Shown here: piece by piece, positions 30,675-40,924 of the stretch
Numbering within the stretch: position 1 is the first letter of the stretch
Layout: every line of letters begins with the position of its first letter
Source of the DNA: Bacteroidales bacterium
GTDB taxonomy: Bacteria > Bacteroidota > Bacteroidia > Bacteroidales > F082
Direction: 5' to 3'
Length of the DNA: 64,000 nucleotides
Assembly (NCBI GenBank): GCA_017539045.1
Contig: JAFYHS010000015.1
Span: forward strand, 1 to 64,000
Position numbers and translations under genes: made by a program
The notes under the pieces: generated by a model
Database searches by the model: none
What the model saw: only the letters and a program-made list of their open reading frames with translations
What the model was told of the DNA's origin: nothing

Positions 30675-31406
30675 ATGGCAAAACAGAACACTAAACAAGG
30701 AGACGAAAGACTGGAAAACGTCGAAGAAGCTTTAAGTAAAACCGAACTTTGGATTGAAAACAACCAGAAGACCTTATGGATCATCCTCATCGCATTGCTG
30801 GTTGCCGCATTTGCCATCTATGGCATTTCGAAGTACAAGAAGAGCCGCAATGAAGCTGCCAAGAACCTGAGTTTCCCGCAGGAGATCAGCTTCGAGCAGA
30901 AGGCCACCCAGGCTGTCGACTTCGCCTCATATTACATGGAGAATGAAAACTACGCCACCGCCCTGAACGGCGACGGCGAGAAGCCCGGCTTCCTGGAAAT
31001 CGTTAAGGACTATGGCTCGACGAAGGCTGGCAAGCTGGCCGCCTACTATGCCGGTGTGTGCTACCTGAAGCAAGGCAACTACAACGAGGCCATCGAGTAT
31101 TTCAAGAAATACACCAACGACGACAAGGTGCTGGCTCCCATGTCACTGGGTCTTATCGGCGACTGCTACCTGCAACTCGGCGACCAACAGAATGCCGTCT
31201 CTTACTACGAGAAGGCCTCCAAGAAGAACCCCAACGAGTTCACCTCCCCGATGTACCTTCAGAAGCTTGGCATGACCTATGAAATCATGGGTGACAACGC
31301 CAAAGCCCTCGATGCTTACAAGACCTTGAAGAAGGACTTCCCACTGAGCAATGAAGCTTTTGAGATCAACAAGAACATTGCTTACCTTGAAGAGAAAATG
31401 AAATAA
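30675..31406 (+). CDS. Membrane-anchored TPR protein (YfgM-like)
   Basis: A 243-residue protein with a cytoplasmic N-terminal stretch, one membrane helix (about residues 33-53, TLWIILIALLVAAFAIYGIS) followed by KYKKSRNEAAK, then three to four TPR units (LAAYYAGVCYLKQGNYNEAI, LGLIGDCYLQLGDQQNAVSY, LQKLGMTYEIMGDNAKALDA). The topology and length match YfgM-like proteins associated with the Sec translocon and periplasmic chaperones, and similar TPR proteins occur widely in Bacteroidetes. It has its own promoter and a strong terminator 25 bases past the stop. Confidence 0.8.
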   Translation: MAKQNTKQGDERLENVEEALSKTELWIENNQKTLWIILIALLVAAFAIYGISKYKKSRNEAAKNLSFPQEISFEQKATQAVDFASYYMENENYATALNGDGEKPGFLEIVKDYGSTKAGKLAAYYAGVCYLKQGNYNEAIEYFKKYTNDDKVLAPMSLGLIGDCYLQLGDQQNAVSYYEKASKKNPNEFTSPMYLQKLGMTYEIMGDNAKALDAYKTLKKDFPLSNEAFEINKNIAYLEEKMK

Positions 31407-31430
31407 GAGTACAAAATAACCTTTCATCAC

Positions 31431-31461
31431 ATCCTGGCCCTGTCGGGCCAGGATTTTTTTT
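31431..31461 (+). terminator. Terminator after the TPR protein gene
   Basis: ATCCTGGCCC (31431-31440), loop TGTC, GGGCCAGGAT (31445-31454), then a run of T. A textbook rho-independent terminator, only 10 bases before fmt, so fmt may depend on partial readthrough. Confidence 0.9.
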
Positions 31462-31468
31462 ACAAGCC

Positions 31469-32437
31469 ATGGACAAGAAGATAAGAATCGCCTATTTCGG
31501 CACCCCGGAATTCGCTGCCTCGCAGCTGGAAGCCATCCTCGCCGCCGGTTATGAAGTGGCCGTCGTCGTCACCATGCCCGACAAACCCGCCGGCCGCGGA
31601 CGCAAGATCCAGTATTCTGACGTCAAGAAAACGGCCATGGAACACGGCCTGCCGCTGCTCCAGCCCGAGAAGCTGAGAGACCCCGAGTTTCTTGCCACCC
31701 TGGCCTCCTATCAAGCCAACCTCTTCATCGTGGTGGCCTTCAGGATGCTGCCTGCCGTGGTTTGGCAGATGCCCGAGCTGGGCACCTTCAACCTCCATGC
31801 CTCACTCCTGCCCCAATACCGTGGCGCCGCCCCCATCAACTTCGCCATCATCAACGGCGAGACCGAGACCGGCCTCACCACTTTCTTCCTCAACGAGGAA
31901 ATCGACAAGGGCGCAGTCATCATGCGTGAGAAAGTGACCATCCGTCCCGACGAGACCGCTGGCGAGCTACACGATGAGCTGATGCTCCTCGGCAACAAGG
32001 TCGTTGTGGAGACCATCAAAAAGATCGAAGCCGGAGAAGTCGACGCCCAGACCCAGGACACACTCGCGGAAGGTCAGGAGCTGAGACCCGCCCCGAAGAT
32101 CTCGAAGGAGTTCTGCAACATCAACTGGCACCAAGACTGCCAAACGGTCTACAACCACATCCGTGGCCTTTCGCCCTACCCTGCCGCCCACACGCAGCTC
32201 GTCTCTGAGGCAGATGAGCGCATCGAAATGAAGGTCTTTGCCGCTGAAATAGAGCCTTGCAAAACCGAACTACCCGTGGGCAGTGTGGTCACCGACAACA
32301 AGAAATACCTTAAAATCGCCCTCTCCAACGGTTTCATCAGCCTCAAATTCGTGCAACAAGCAGGGAAAAAAGCCATGGCTATCGACGATTTTTTGCGGGG
32401 TACACGGCTCGAAGGCGGTTGGAAAACCTCTTTGTAA
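31469..32437 (+). CDS. fmt: Methionyl-tRNA formyltransferase
   Basis: A 322-residue enzyme that formylates initiator Met-tRNA with 10-formyltetrahydrofolate. The N-terminal Rossmann part begins RIAYFGTPEFAASQLEAI, and the catalytic region contains the family block NLHASLLPQYRGAAPINFAI (about residues 109-128, with the Asn-His-Ser-Leu-Leu and RG signatures). The C-terminal OB-fold domain is present (GLSPYPAAHTQL, FLRGTRLEGGW). The length is standard. It lies directly after the TPR terminator, and no clear -7 element was found for it. Confidence 0.95.
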   Translation: MDKKIRIAYFGTPEFAASQLEAILAAGYEVAVVVTMPDKPAGRGRKIQYSDVKKTAMEHGLPLLQPEKLRDPEFLATLASYQANLFIVVAFRMLPAVVWQMPELGTFNLHASLLPQYRGAAPINFAIINGETETGLTTFFLNEEIDKGAVIMREKVTIRPDETAGELHDELMLLGNKVVVETIKKIEAGEVDAQTQDTLAEGQELRPAPKISKEFCNINWHQDCQTVYNHIRGLSPYPAAHTQLVSEADERIEMKVFAAEIEPCKTELPVGSVVTDNKKYLKIALSNGFISLKFVQQAGKKAMAIDDFLRGTRLEGGWKTSL

Positions 32438-32532
32438 TGAGGGAAATACTCCCTTTTTCAAAAAAATCACACTTTTTTTGATAAAAAACGCACATTTTTT
32501 TCCAAAAATGCTTGCATTATTCAAAAATGCAT

Positions 32533-32540
32533 TATTTTTG
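32533..32540 (+). promoter_or_regulatory. -7 element TATTTTTG for the HU gene
   Basis: TATTTTTG with CTTG (32511-32514) 18 bases upstream; the leader is about 30 bases. Confidence 0.6.
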
Positions 32541-32575
32541 TCGTGTAAAAGTTTAACCACTAATTAAAACTTACT

Positions 32576-32842
32576 ATGAATAAAGTCGAATTAATTGATG
32601 CCGTTGCTGCAAAAGCCGGCATGACCAAGGTCGATGCAAGAAAGGCTATCGATGCCATCATGGATGTCACTAAAGCTGAACTGAAAAAGGACGGCAAAAT
32701 CGCTCTCGTTGGTTTCGGTACCATGAGCGTGAACAAGCGTCCCGCCAGAACTGGCCGTAACCCCAAGACGGGTAAAGCTATCAAGATCGCCGCTAAGAAG
32801 GTTGTGAAATTCAAACCCGCTGCTAACATCTTGAAGAAATAA
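32576..32842 (+). CDS. hup: HU-family DNA-binding protein
   Basis: An 88-residue nucleoid protein that bends DNA as a dimer. The sequence starts MNKVELIDAVAAKAGMTKVD and contains the body motif LVGFGTMSVNKRPARTGRNP (about residues 42-61), the hallmark of the beta arm that enters the minor groove, ending in a Lys-rich tail. The length is typical of HU. It has a strong promoter and shares a bidirectional terminator with recQ, which suggests independent, high expression. Several HU paralogues are usual in Bacteroidales, so the exact paralogue is uncertain. Confidence 0.95.
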   Translation: MNKVELIDAVAAKAGMTKVDARKAIDAIMDVTKAELKKDGKIALVGFGTMSVNKRPARTGRNPKTGKAIKIAAKKVVKFKPAANILKK

Positions 32843-32860
32843 GATTGTTACAATCAAGAG

Positions 32861-32886
32861 AAAAGCCGTCAGTTATGACGGCTTTT
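32861..32886. terminator. Bidirectional terminator between the HU gene and recQ
   Basis: AAAAGCCGTCA (32861-32871), loop GTTA, TGACGGCTTTT (32876-32886). The recQ stop codon (32869-32871) lies inside the stem. Confidence 0.9.
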
Positions 32887-34794
32887 TTTATGCCCTTTCC
32901 AGCTCACACGGTTGCCTTCATCCAGCTGCAACACGCCGTTGTCTGCCAGAAATCGTATGGCGTCAAGCACCTTATCCTCTTCAAACTCATTGCATTGTTG
33001 CAACACCGACTGGATGGGCTGTGCTTCTTCGCTGAGCACATTCCTTAGCTTCTCATCAATCTCTTTATAGGCAGCCATCCCACTCTTACGCTTCTGACAC
33101 ACGTCACAACGCCCACAGGCTTTGTCCGTCTCCTCGTTAAAATAACGCAAGAGCTGCACGCTGCGGCACTCCTCGTCGTTGTTGACGAAATCGATGACGG
33201 CCTTCACCCGCGACTCCGCATCTTTCTTCCGATCATGATAGTTCTCCTTGGAGAGGTTGAAATGCCGGGTGTCGACAAACTCCGAGAGGAAGAGTATCTG
33301 TGGCTTGTCGTTACGCGGAGCGTACGACAGGAAATTGTATTCCTCCAATTTCTTCAATTGCTCCACGACTTTGTCTGCCGTCAGCCCCGTCTTCTTCGCC
33401 AAGGTCTCCTCGTTGATCCTAACGAAATCCGTCATCACACCAGGCAAGCTCCTGAGCATGCACTTGATCAGTTCACTATATTGCGGATTGTTGACTTGAA
33501 AACCATAGATGTCATCACGCGACACCTTGACCATCACCTTGGAAGGCTCGTCGAAGCTGTCGGAAAGCACGAGAAAGCCCTCTTTTTCAAGGATCTTCAA
33601 AGTGTGGAACACCTCCACGATATTGAAACCATAACGGTTGACAAAGTCAGCGATGACGAACGGATACGACACATTCTCCCCTGCCCCAACGGGAATGTTG
33701 AAATAGTTGCCCAATGCGTTATAGATTAATTTGATGCGGTCAAGTTCGGGAAACGACTGGGTCAGGTTTTCCTGAAGCTTCTTGATGTCGGCAGGCGAAA
33801 CCAGCAAGAAAGCCTCCGAGGGCTTTAGGTCACGGCCTGCACGACCGGCTTCTTGGAAATAAGCCTCAATGCTATCGGGCAAGTCCATGTGGATGACGAG
33901 ACGCACGTCAGGCTTGTCGATGCCCATACCGAAGGCGTTGGTGGCCGCGATGACCCTCACCTTGCCTTTCATCCAGAGGTCTTGGCGTTGGTCACGCGTC
34001 TTGGCATCCAATCCTGCATGATAGAAGGTGGCGCTGATGCCCACCGAGTTGAGCCAGTCGGCGATGACCTGTGTGCGTTTGCGGTTGCGCACATACACAA
34101 TGGCGCTGCCTTCGGTCATGGCCTCCAGCTTACGGCGTAGCACGCCATATTTGTCGGCCTCACGATACACATTGTAGGTCACATTCTTGCGCTCGAAGCT
34201 GCTTTGGAAGACATTCTTCTCCTTGAAGCCGAGACGCACTTGTATGTCGTCGACCACCTTGGCCGTCGCTGTGGCGGTCAATGCCAAGACGGGCGTCTTG
34301 GGCATATAAGGTCGAATGTCGGCAATCTTCAGATAGGGCGGGCGGAAGTCGTAGCCCCACTGCGAGATGCAGTGCGACTCGTCGACGGCCAACAAGCAGA
34401 CTTTCATTCTGCGCAAGGCCTCGATAAACTGGTTGGTCTGCAGTCGTTCAGGCGAGACATAGAGGAACTTCAACCGCCCGTATGCCGCCTGGTTATAGGC
34501 CAGCTCCAAGGCATCGGGATGCATGCCCGAGTAGATGGCCGCCGCGGGGATGCCTTTCTCCACAAGATGCGCCACCTGGTCCTTCATCAGCGCGATGAGC
34601 GGCGTGATGACGAGGCAGAGACCGTCCATGGCCATGGCAGGCACCTGGAAACAGATGCTCTTGCCGCCACCCGTAGGCAACAGCGCGAGTGTGTCCTTCC
34701 CTGCCATCACCGAGTCGACAATGTCCTCCTGAAGGGGACGGAAACTGGGATAACCCCAATATTGCTTCAATATGGCACGGGTCTGGACACTCAT
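32869..34794 (-). CDS. recQ: ATP-dependent DNA helicase RecQ
   Basis: A 641-residue 3'-5' helicase of the RecQ family. Motif 0 is YWGYPSFRPLQEDIVDSVMA, Walker A LLPTGGGKSICFQVP, the DEAH-like box AVDESHCISQWGYDFRPPY (here DESH), motif III ALTATATAKVVDDI, and motif VI AYFQEAGRAGRD. The RQC region has four cysteines of the zinc site (ACGRCDVCQKRK plus the upstream cysteine of ECRSVQLLRYF), and a C-terminal winged-helix part follows (SEEAQPIQSVLQQCNEF), but no HRDC domain is obvious. It is 4 bases downstream of uvrB and thus in one operon with it, linking two DNA-repair functions. Confidence 0.95.
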   Translation of the reverse strand: MSVQTRAILKQYWGYPSFRPLQEDIVDSVMAGKDTLALLPTGGGKSICFQVPAMAMDGLCLVITPLIALMKDQVAHLVEKGIPAAAIYSGMHPDALELAYNQAAYGRLKFLYVSPERLQTNQFIEALRRMKVCLLAVDESHCISQWGYDFRPPYLKIADIRPYMPKTPVLALTATATAKVVDDIQVRLGFKEKNVFQSSFERKNVTYNVYREADKYGVLRRKLEAMTEGSAIVYVRNRKRTQVIADWLNSVGISATFYHAGLDAKTRDQRQDLWMKGKVRVIAATNAFGMGIDKPDVRLVIHMDLPDSIEAYFQEAGRAGRDLKPSEAFLLVSPADIKKLQENLTQSFPELDRIKLIYNALGNYFNIPVGAGENVSYPFVIADFVNRYGFNIVEVFHTLKILEKEGFLVLSDSFDEPSKVMVKVSRDDIYGFQVNNPQYSELIKCMLRSLPGVMTDFVRINEETLAKKTGLTADKVVEQLKKLEEYNFLSYAPRNDKPQILFLSEFVDTRHFNLSKENYHDRKKDAESRVKAVIDFVNNDEECRSVQLLRYFNEETDKACGRCDVCQKRKSGMAAYKEIDEKLRNVLSEEAQPIQSVLQQCNEFEEDKVLDAIRFLADNGVLQLDEGNRVSWKGHKKSRHN

Positions 34795-34798
34795 GGCA

Positions 34799-36811
34799 TC
34801 AATTCAATCGCTCGAGTTGCTCCTGCAACGCCAACATTTCGTCCCTAAACTTCGCCGCCGACATGAAGTCCATCTCCTTGACGGCTTTCTCCATGTTCTT
34901 CTTGGCCTGCTGTATGGCTTTCTGGACCTGGTCCTTCGACATATAAATGGCTTGGTCTTCGGCAGCCATCGTCGAGCCATCTGTTTGCGAATAAGCCACC
35001 GGCGCAGGCTGGCCTTTCAAGGTACCCAAAGAGTTGTCAATGGCCTTCACGATGGTCTTGGGCACGATGCCATGGGCTTCGTTGTAAGCCATCTGCTTGG
35101 CACGACGGCGCGCGGTCTCGTCGATGGTCTTACGCATGGAATCGGTGATGGTGTCGGCATACATGATGACCTTGCTCTCCGCATTACGGGCGGCACGGCC
35201 AGCAGTCTGCACCAAGGAACGCTCCGATCGGAGGAAGCCTTCCTTGTCGGCATCGAGAATGGCCACGAGACTCACCTCGGGCAGATCCAAGCCTTCACGC
35301 AAAAGGTTCACGCCGACCAACACGTCGAAGTCGCCCATGCGCAGGCCTTGCAATATCTCCACACGTTCCATGGTATCCACGTCGGAGTGGATATAACGCG
35401 TCTTGATCTTCAGATTATTTAAATAGGTGTTCAGCTCCTCCGCCATGCGTTTCGTCAAGGTGGTGACGAGCACACGTTGGTTCTTCTCCACCACCTTATG
35501 GATCTCGTCGATGAGGTCATCGACTTGGTTCAAGCTAGGTCTCACTTCGATCACCGGATCGAGCAGGCCTGTAGGGCGGATCAGCTGCTCCACAAAGACG
35601 CCTTCGCTCTGTTGTAGTTCAAACTCAGCGGGCGTGGCGCTGACATAGATGGTCTGCCCCGTGAGCGCCTCAAACTCATCGAACTGCAAGGGACGGTTGT
35701 CCAAAGCCGAGGGCAGGCGGAAGCCATATTCCACCAGGGTCTGCTTACGCGAACGGTCGCCGCCATGCATGCCGCGGATCTGAGGGATGGTGACATGGCT
35801 CTCGTCGATGATGGTGATGAAGTCGTCAGGGAAATAGTCCAAGAGGCAGAAAGGCCTCGTGCCCGGGCTGCGTCCGTCGAAGTAGCGCGAGTAGTTCTCT
35901 ATGCCCGAGCAATAACCCAGCTCCTTCATCATCTCAAGGTCGTAGTTCACACGGTCTTCCAAGCGCTTGGCTTCAAGGTTCTTCCCTATCTCGCGGAAAT
36001 ACTCGGCCTGCTTGAACATATCGTCCTGAATCTCCATCACGGCGGAGTTGAGCTTGGCCTGTGAGGTCACAAAGATGTTGGCGGGGAAGATGGTCAGTTC
36101 GGAGAGGTCCTCCATCTTGCGACCCGTCACAGGGTTGAGCATCTCCAAGCTGTCGATCTCGTCGTCCCAGAACACGATGCGGTAGGCATAGTCGGCGTAG
36201 GCAGGAAACACATCCATCGTCTCCCCTTTCACCCTGAACTTACCTTGCGTGAACTCAATCTCATTACGCACATATAAAGCGCCCACCAAGGCCTTGGCCA
36301 CATCGTCGCGACCGATCTTCATGCCACGCTCCAGATAGATGATGTTCTTCCCGAAGTCGTCGGGATTGCCGATGCCATAAAGGCATGACACCGAGGACAC
36401 CACAATGATGTCGCGCCGACCTGAGAGCAAGGCAGAGGTCGTCGCCAAGCGCATCTTGTCGATGTCCATGTTGATGGCGAGGTCCTTTTCTATATAGGTG
36501 TTGGTGGCGGGAATGAATGCCTCAGGCTGGTAGTAGTCGTAATAGGAGACAAAATAATTCACCGCATTCTCAGGGAAGAACTGCTTGAACTCACCATAAA
36601 GCTGTGCCGCGAGGGTTTTGTTATGGCTCAGCACCAAGGCGGGTCGGTTCACCTGTGCCAACACATTGGCGATGGTGAAGGTCTTACCCGATCCTGTCAC
36701 GCCGAGCAGCGTTTGGGCATGGTCGCCACGGTTCAAGCCGTCAACCAATTGCTTGATGGCTTCGGGCTGGTCGCCGGTGGGTTGAAATTCTGAAACGAGT
36801 TTGAAATTCAT
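34799..36811 (-). CDS. uvrB: Excinuclease ABC subunit B
   Basis: A 670-residue helicase-like subunit that verifies DNA damage in nucleotide excision repair, between UvrA and UvrC. Visible: Walker A LLGVTGSGKTFTIANVLAQ, the beta-hairpin region YVSYYDYYQPEAFIPATNTY (about residues 91-110, F/Y residues wedge between strands), motif II TIIDESHVTIPQIRGMHGGD, motif V/VI LVGVNLLREGLDLPEVS and QTAGRAARN, and the C-terminal UVR motif (KAVKEMDFMSAAKFRDEM) that binds UvrC. The length is standard. It has a -7 element just upstream and precedes recQ. Confidence 0.97.
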   Translation of the reverse strand: MNFKLVSEFQPTGDQPEAIKQLVDGLNRGDHAQTLLGVTGSGKTFTIANVLAQVNRPALVLSHNKTLAAQLYGEFKQFFPENAVNYFVSYYDYYQPEAFIPATNTYIEKDLAINMDIDKMRLATTSALLSGRRDIIVVSSVSCLYGIGNPDDFGKNIIYLERGMKIGRDDVAKALVGALYVRNEIEFTQGKFRVKGETMDVFPAYADYAYRIVFWDDEIDSLEMLNPVTGRKMEDLSELTIFPANIFVTSQAKLNSAVMEIQDDMFKQAEYFREIGKNLEAKRLEDRVNYDLEMMKELGYCSGIENYSRYFDGRSPGTRPFCLLDYFPDDFITIIDESHVTIPQIRGMHGGDRSRKQTLVEYGFRLPSALDNRPLQFDEFEALTGQTIYVSATPAEFELQQSEGVFVEQLIRPTGLLDPVIEVRPSLNQVDDLIDEIHKVVEKNQRVLVTTLTKRMAEELNTYLNNLKIKTRYIHSDVDTMERVEILQGLRMGDFDVLVGVNLLREGLDLPEVSLVAILDADKEGFLRSERSLVQTAGRAARNAESKVIMYADTITDSMRKTIDETARRRAKQMAYNEAHGIVPKTIVKAIDNSLGTLKGQPAPVAYSQTDGSTMAAEDQAIYMSKDQVQKAIQQAKKNMEKAVKEMDFMSAAKFRDEMLALQEQLERLN

Positions 36812-36819
36812 AGTGATGG

Positions 36820-36827
36820 CAAAGATA
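36820..36827 (-). promoter_or_regulatory. -7 element TATCTTTG for uvrB-recQ
   Basis: Minus-strand TATCTTTG, nine bases before the uvrB ATG and directly after the rplT terminator. It gives a very short leader. Confidence 0.5.
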
Positions 36828-36828
36828 C

Positions 36829-36859
36829 AAAAAAAGTCCCAACCGCAAGGGTTGGGACT
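36829..36859 (-). terminator. Terminator of the thrS-infC-rpmI-rplT operon
   Basis: AGTCCCAACC (36835-36844) pairs with GGTTGGGACT (36850-36859). On the minus strand the hairpin is followed by TTTTTTT. It separates rplT from uvrB. Confidence 0.85.
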
Positions 36860-36886
36860 CCGTTGTTATCATAACAATAACGCGAT

Positions 36887-37231
36887 TTACTTCACCTGGT
36901 CGACGATAGCCTTGAAAGCCTCGGGATTATTGAGGGCGAGGTCGGCAAGGACCTTGCGGTTGATCTCGATACCGGCTTGCGTCAGCTTGTTGATGAATTG
37001 GCTGTAGTTCATATCGTACTCGCGCACGGCGGCGTTGATACGGACGATCCACAGGCTGCGGAAATCGCGCTTCTTGTTTCTTCTGTCGCGATAAGCGTAG
37101 GTCTGACCCTTCTCGTAAGAGTTCTTCGCCACAGTCCACACGTTCTTTCTCGTGCTGAACTGACCTTTGGTCTTCTTCAGGATTTTCTTTCTTCTGGCTC
37201 TTGAAGCCACTGCATTGACTGATCTTGTCAT
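36887..37231 (-). CDS. rplT: 50S ribosomal protein L20
   Basis: A 114-residue L20, an early-assembling 23S rRNA-binding protein. The family start [20 protein letters not shown], and [20 protein letters not shown] (about residues 48-67), are unmistakable, and length and basic character fit. It is last in the order thrS-infC-rpmI-rplT shared by many bacteria, 76 bases after rpmI. In other phyla L20 represses this operon by binding the mRNA; whether that applies here is not visible. Confidence 0.97.
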   Translation of the reverse strand: MTRSVNAVASRARRKKILKKTKGQFSTRKNVWTVAKNSYEKGQTYAYRDRRNKKRDFRSLWIVRINAAVREYDMNYSQFINKLTQAGIEINRKVLADLALNNPEAFKAIVDQVK

Positions 37232-37307
37232 TTTTTAATCATTTTTCGTCCAGCGCCTCGCTCCTTTCGAGAACTTTTCTGCTGAGACAAATTACACATT
37301 TTGTTAA

Positions 37308-37502
37308 TTACATGAGAAGCATTTGTTTCACGACTTTCTCGTCTGCTCTCTCAACGATTGCAGTGTGGTCGAGGTTGCGTTTTCTCTTCTGGCTCTTCTT
37401 GGTCAGGATGTGGCCATGATAAGCATGCTTTCTCTTCAGCTTGCCGCTACCCGTTACTTGGAAACGCTTCTTGGCAGCGGACTTAGTCTTCATTTTTGGC
37501 AT
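37308..37502 (-). CDS. rpmI: 50S ribosomal protein L35
   Basis: A 64-residue, very basic L35. The start [20 protein letters not shown] and the central [20 protein letters not shown] are diagnostic. It lies 31 bases after infC and before rplT in the standard operon order. Nothing unusual in length or start. Confidence 0.97.
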   Translation of the reverse strand: MPKMKTKSAAKKRFQVTGSGKLKRKHAYHGHILTKKSQKRKRNLDHTAIVERADEKVVKQMLLM

Positions 37503-37533
37503 TTTACGATTAATTTAAAGTATTAAAAATGAG

Positions 37534-38103
37534 TTATTTCTTCACTGATTTAGGAGCTATCATCATCTGCATGCGCTTGCCTTCCAACTTCGGCATCATC
37601 TCTACCTTACCAAACTCTTCCAGCTCTTGTGCAAACTTCAGCAACATGATCTCACCTTGTTCCTTGTAGACGATGGAGCGGCCTTTGAAAAAGACCTCGA
37701 CCTTGACCTTGGAGCCTTCCTGGAGGAAACGCTTGGCGTGGTTCAGCTTGAACTCGAAGTCGTGGTCATCGGTTTGGGGTCCCAGTCGGACTTCCTTGAT
37801 GACGACCTTGGTGGCTTTGGCTTTCTGTTCCTTGAGGCGCTTCTTCTGGTCAAAGACGAATTTCTTGTAGTCCATTGCCTTGCAGACCGGCGGGTTGGCA
37901 TCGGGCTGGATCTCAACGAGGTCTACACCCAATTCTTCAACGATTCTCAGGGCCTCGCGCAAGGGATAGATGTTGGCTTCAATGCCCTCACCCACCAGAC
38001 GCACCATCGGGGCTTTGATTTCTTCATTGATGCGATGGTTGAATCCGTCCTTGTCCTTGTTAGGTCTCTGACCAGGTCTTCCTTTTTGTGGGATCTGTGC
38101 TAT
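37534..38103 (-). CDS. infC: Translation initiation factor IF-3 with non-AUG start
   Basis: IF-3, which binds the 30S subunit and checks the start codon. The first ATG in the frame (38007) would remove the conserved N-terminal HRINEEIKAP segment, which is encoded just upstream. From there back to an in-frame TAG the only plausible starts are ATA (38103) or ATC (38094). A GGAG lies nine bases before the ATA, so 38103 is chosen, giving 189 residues. The Y-P-L-R-E-A-L and DLVEIQPDANPPVCKAMDY blocks and the C-terminal domain (VKVEVFFKGRSIVYKEQGEI) are standard. Rare start codons in infC allow IF-3 to limit its own synthesis in other bacteria, and the same is inferred here. Confidence 0.92.
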   Translation of the reverse strand: MAQIPQKGRPGQRPNKDKDGFNHRINEEIKAPMVRLVGEGIEANIYPLREALRIVEELGVDLVEIQPDANPPVCKAMDYKKFVFDQKKRLKEQKAKATKVVIKEVRLGPQTDDHDFEFKLNHAKRFLQEGSKVKVEVFFKGRSIVYKEQGEIMLLKFAQELEEFGKVEMMPKLEGKRMQMMIAPKSVKK

Positions 38104-38144
38104 AGTTTTAGTCTCCTATATTAAGTTTATATTCAGTTAATTAG

Positions 38145-40085
<1,941 letters not shown>

Positions 40086-40112
40086 AAGAATAGGTCTTTT
40101 TGAAAGCGGCTG

Positions 40113-40120
40113 CAAAAGTA
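40113..40120 (-). promoter_or_regulatory. -7 element TACTTTTG for the thrS operon
   Basis: Minus-strand TACTTTTG 28 bases before the thrS ATG; the -33 element is not clear. No T-box-like leader is present, the gap being too short. Confidence 0.6.
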
Positions 40121-40192
40121 CAAAAAATTTCCTTACGAAACGCAGATTCAAAGCGTTTGAAGAGAATTTTTTCACCTTAATAATAAAAATAC

Positions 40193-40200
40193 TAAATTTG
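40193..40200 (+). promoter_or_regulatory. -7 element TAAATTTG for the SGNH hydrolase gene
   Basis: TAAATTTG 17 bases before the ATG at 40217; the -33 region is A/T-rich without a clear TTTG. Confidence 0.55.
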
Positions 40201-40216
40201 CATCAAAATTCAAGCC

Positions 40217-40894
40217 ATGAAAAAGAGCATCATTCTACTCATCTTCCTCTCCATGTCATTCTTCAGCTATTCCCAAGACTGGTTCGGCTTTAACAGATAT
40301 CAAGCTGACAATGAACGCATTGTATCAAGCGAAGAATATCCCGAGGTGGTCTTTATGGGCAACTCCATCACCGAAATCTGGGCCATATACCACCCCGAGT
40401 TCTTCAGCAGCCACAATTTCTGCGGCAGGGGTATCAGCGGCCAGACCTCGTCGCAGATGCTGGTGCGCTTCACCGCCGACGTCATCAACCTGCATCCCAA
40501 GGCCGTGGTCATCATGGCCGGAACCAACGATGTGGCACATAACGACTACTGGGTGTCGCCCGACAAGGTGGTCGACAACATCATCGCTATGTGCAACCTC
40601 GCCCAAGCCAACGGTATCATCCCCATCATCAGCTCCATCCCTCCCTGCTCGGAGTTCCCGTGGAGAAAAGAGATCATCACCCCTGGCCAGACCATCGTCG
40701 ACATCAACAAAAGCTTGAGAGCATACGCCGAAGCTAATGGCCTCGTCTACATCGACTATCACGCCGCTCTCGCCGATGACAACCTTGGACTCCCAAAGTC
40801 ACTCAGCGACGACGGCTGCCATCCCAACCCTGACACCTATTTCACTATGGAAGAAATGGCATTAGAATCCATTCGCATGGCACTCAAAAGATAA
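40217..40894 (+). CDS. Exported SGNH/GDSL-type hydrolase
   Basis: A 225-residue exported esterase-like enzyme. The signal peptide ends near FSYSQDW. The four SGNH blocks are complete: block I VVFMGNSIT (nucleophile Ser near residue 52), block II GRGISGQTSSQML (Gly), block III IMAGTNDVAH (Asn), and block V DDGCHPNPDTY (Asp and His of the triad). This set is typical of periplasmic carbohydrate acetyl esterases and lysophospholipase-like hydrolases in Bacteroidetes. The substrate cannot be told from sequence. It precedes the C10 protease gene by 30 bases with its own -7 element between them. Confidence 0.9.
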   Translation: MKKSIILLIFLSMSFFSYSQDWFGFNRYQADNERIVSSEEYPEVVFMGNSITEIWAIYHPEFFSSHNFCGRGISGQTSSQMLVRFTADVINLHPKAVVIMAGTNDVAHNDYWVSPDKVVDNIIAMCNLAQANGIIPIISSIPPCSEFPWRKEIITPGQTIVDINKSLRAYAEANGLVYIDYHAALADDNLGLPKSLSDDGCHPNPDTYFTMEEMALESIRMALKR

Positions 40895-40899
40895 ATCCT

Positions 40900-40907
40900 T
40901 ACATTTG
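40900..40907 (+). promoter_or_regulatory. -7 element TACATTTG for the C10 protease operon
   Basis: TACATTTG 17 bases before the ATG at 40925; no obvious -33 element. Confidence 0.5.
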
Positions 40908-40924
40908 CGGCAAAATTCTGGCAT

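Noticed and set aside
40086-40112. T-box or attenuator control of thrS
   Set aside because: The thrS leader is under 30 bases, too short for a T-box structure.
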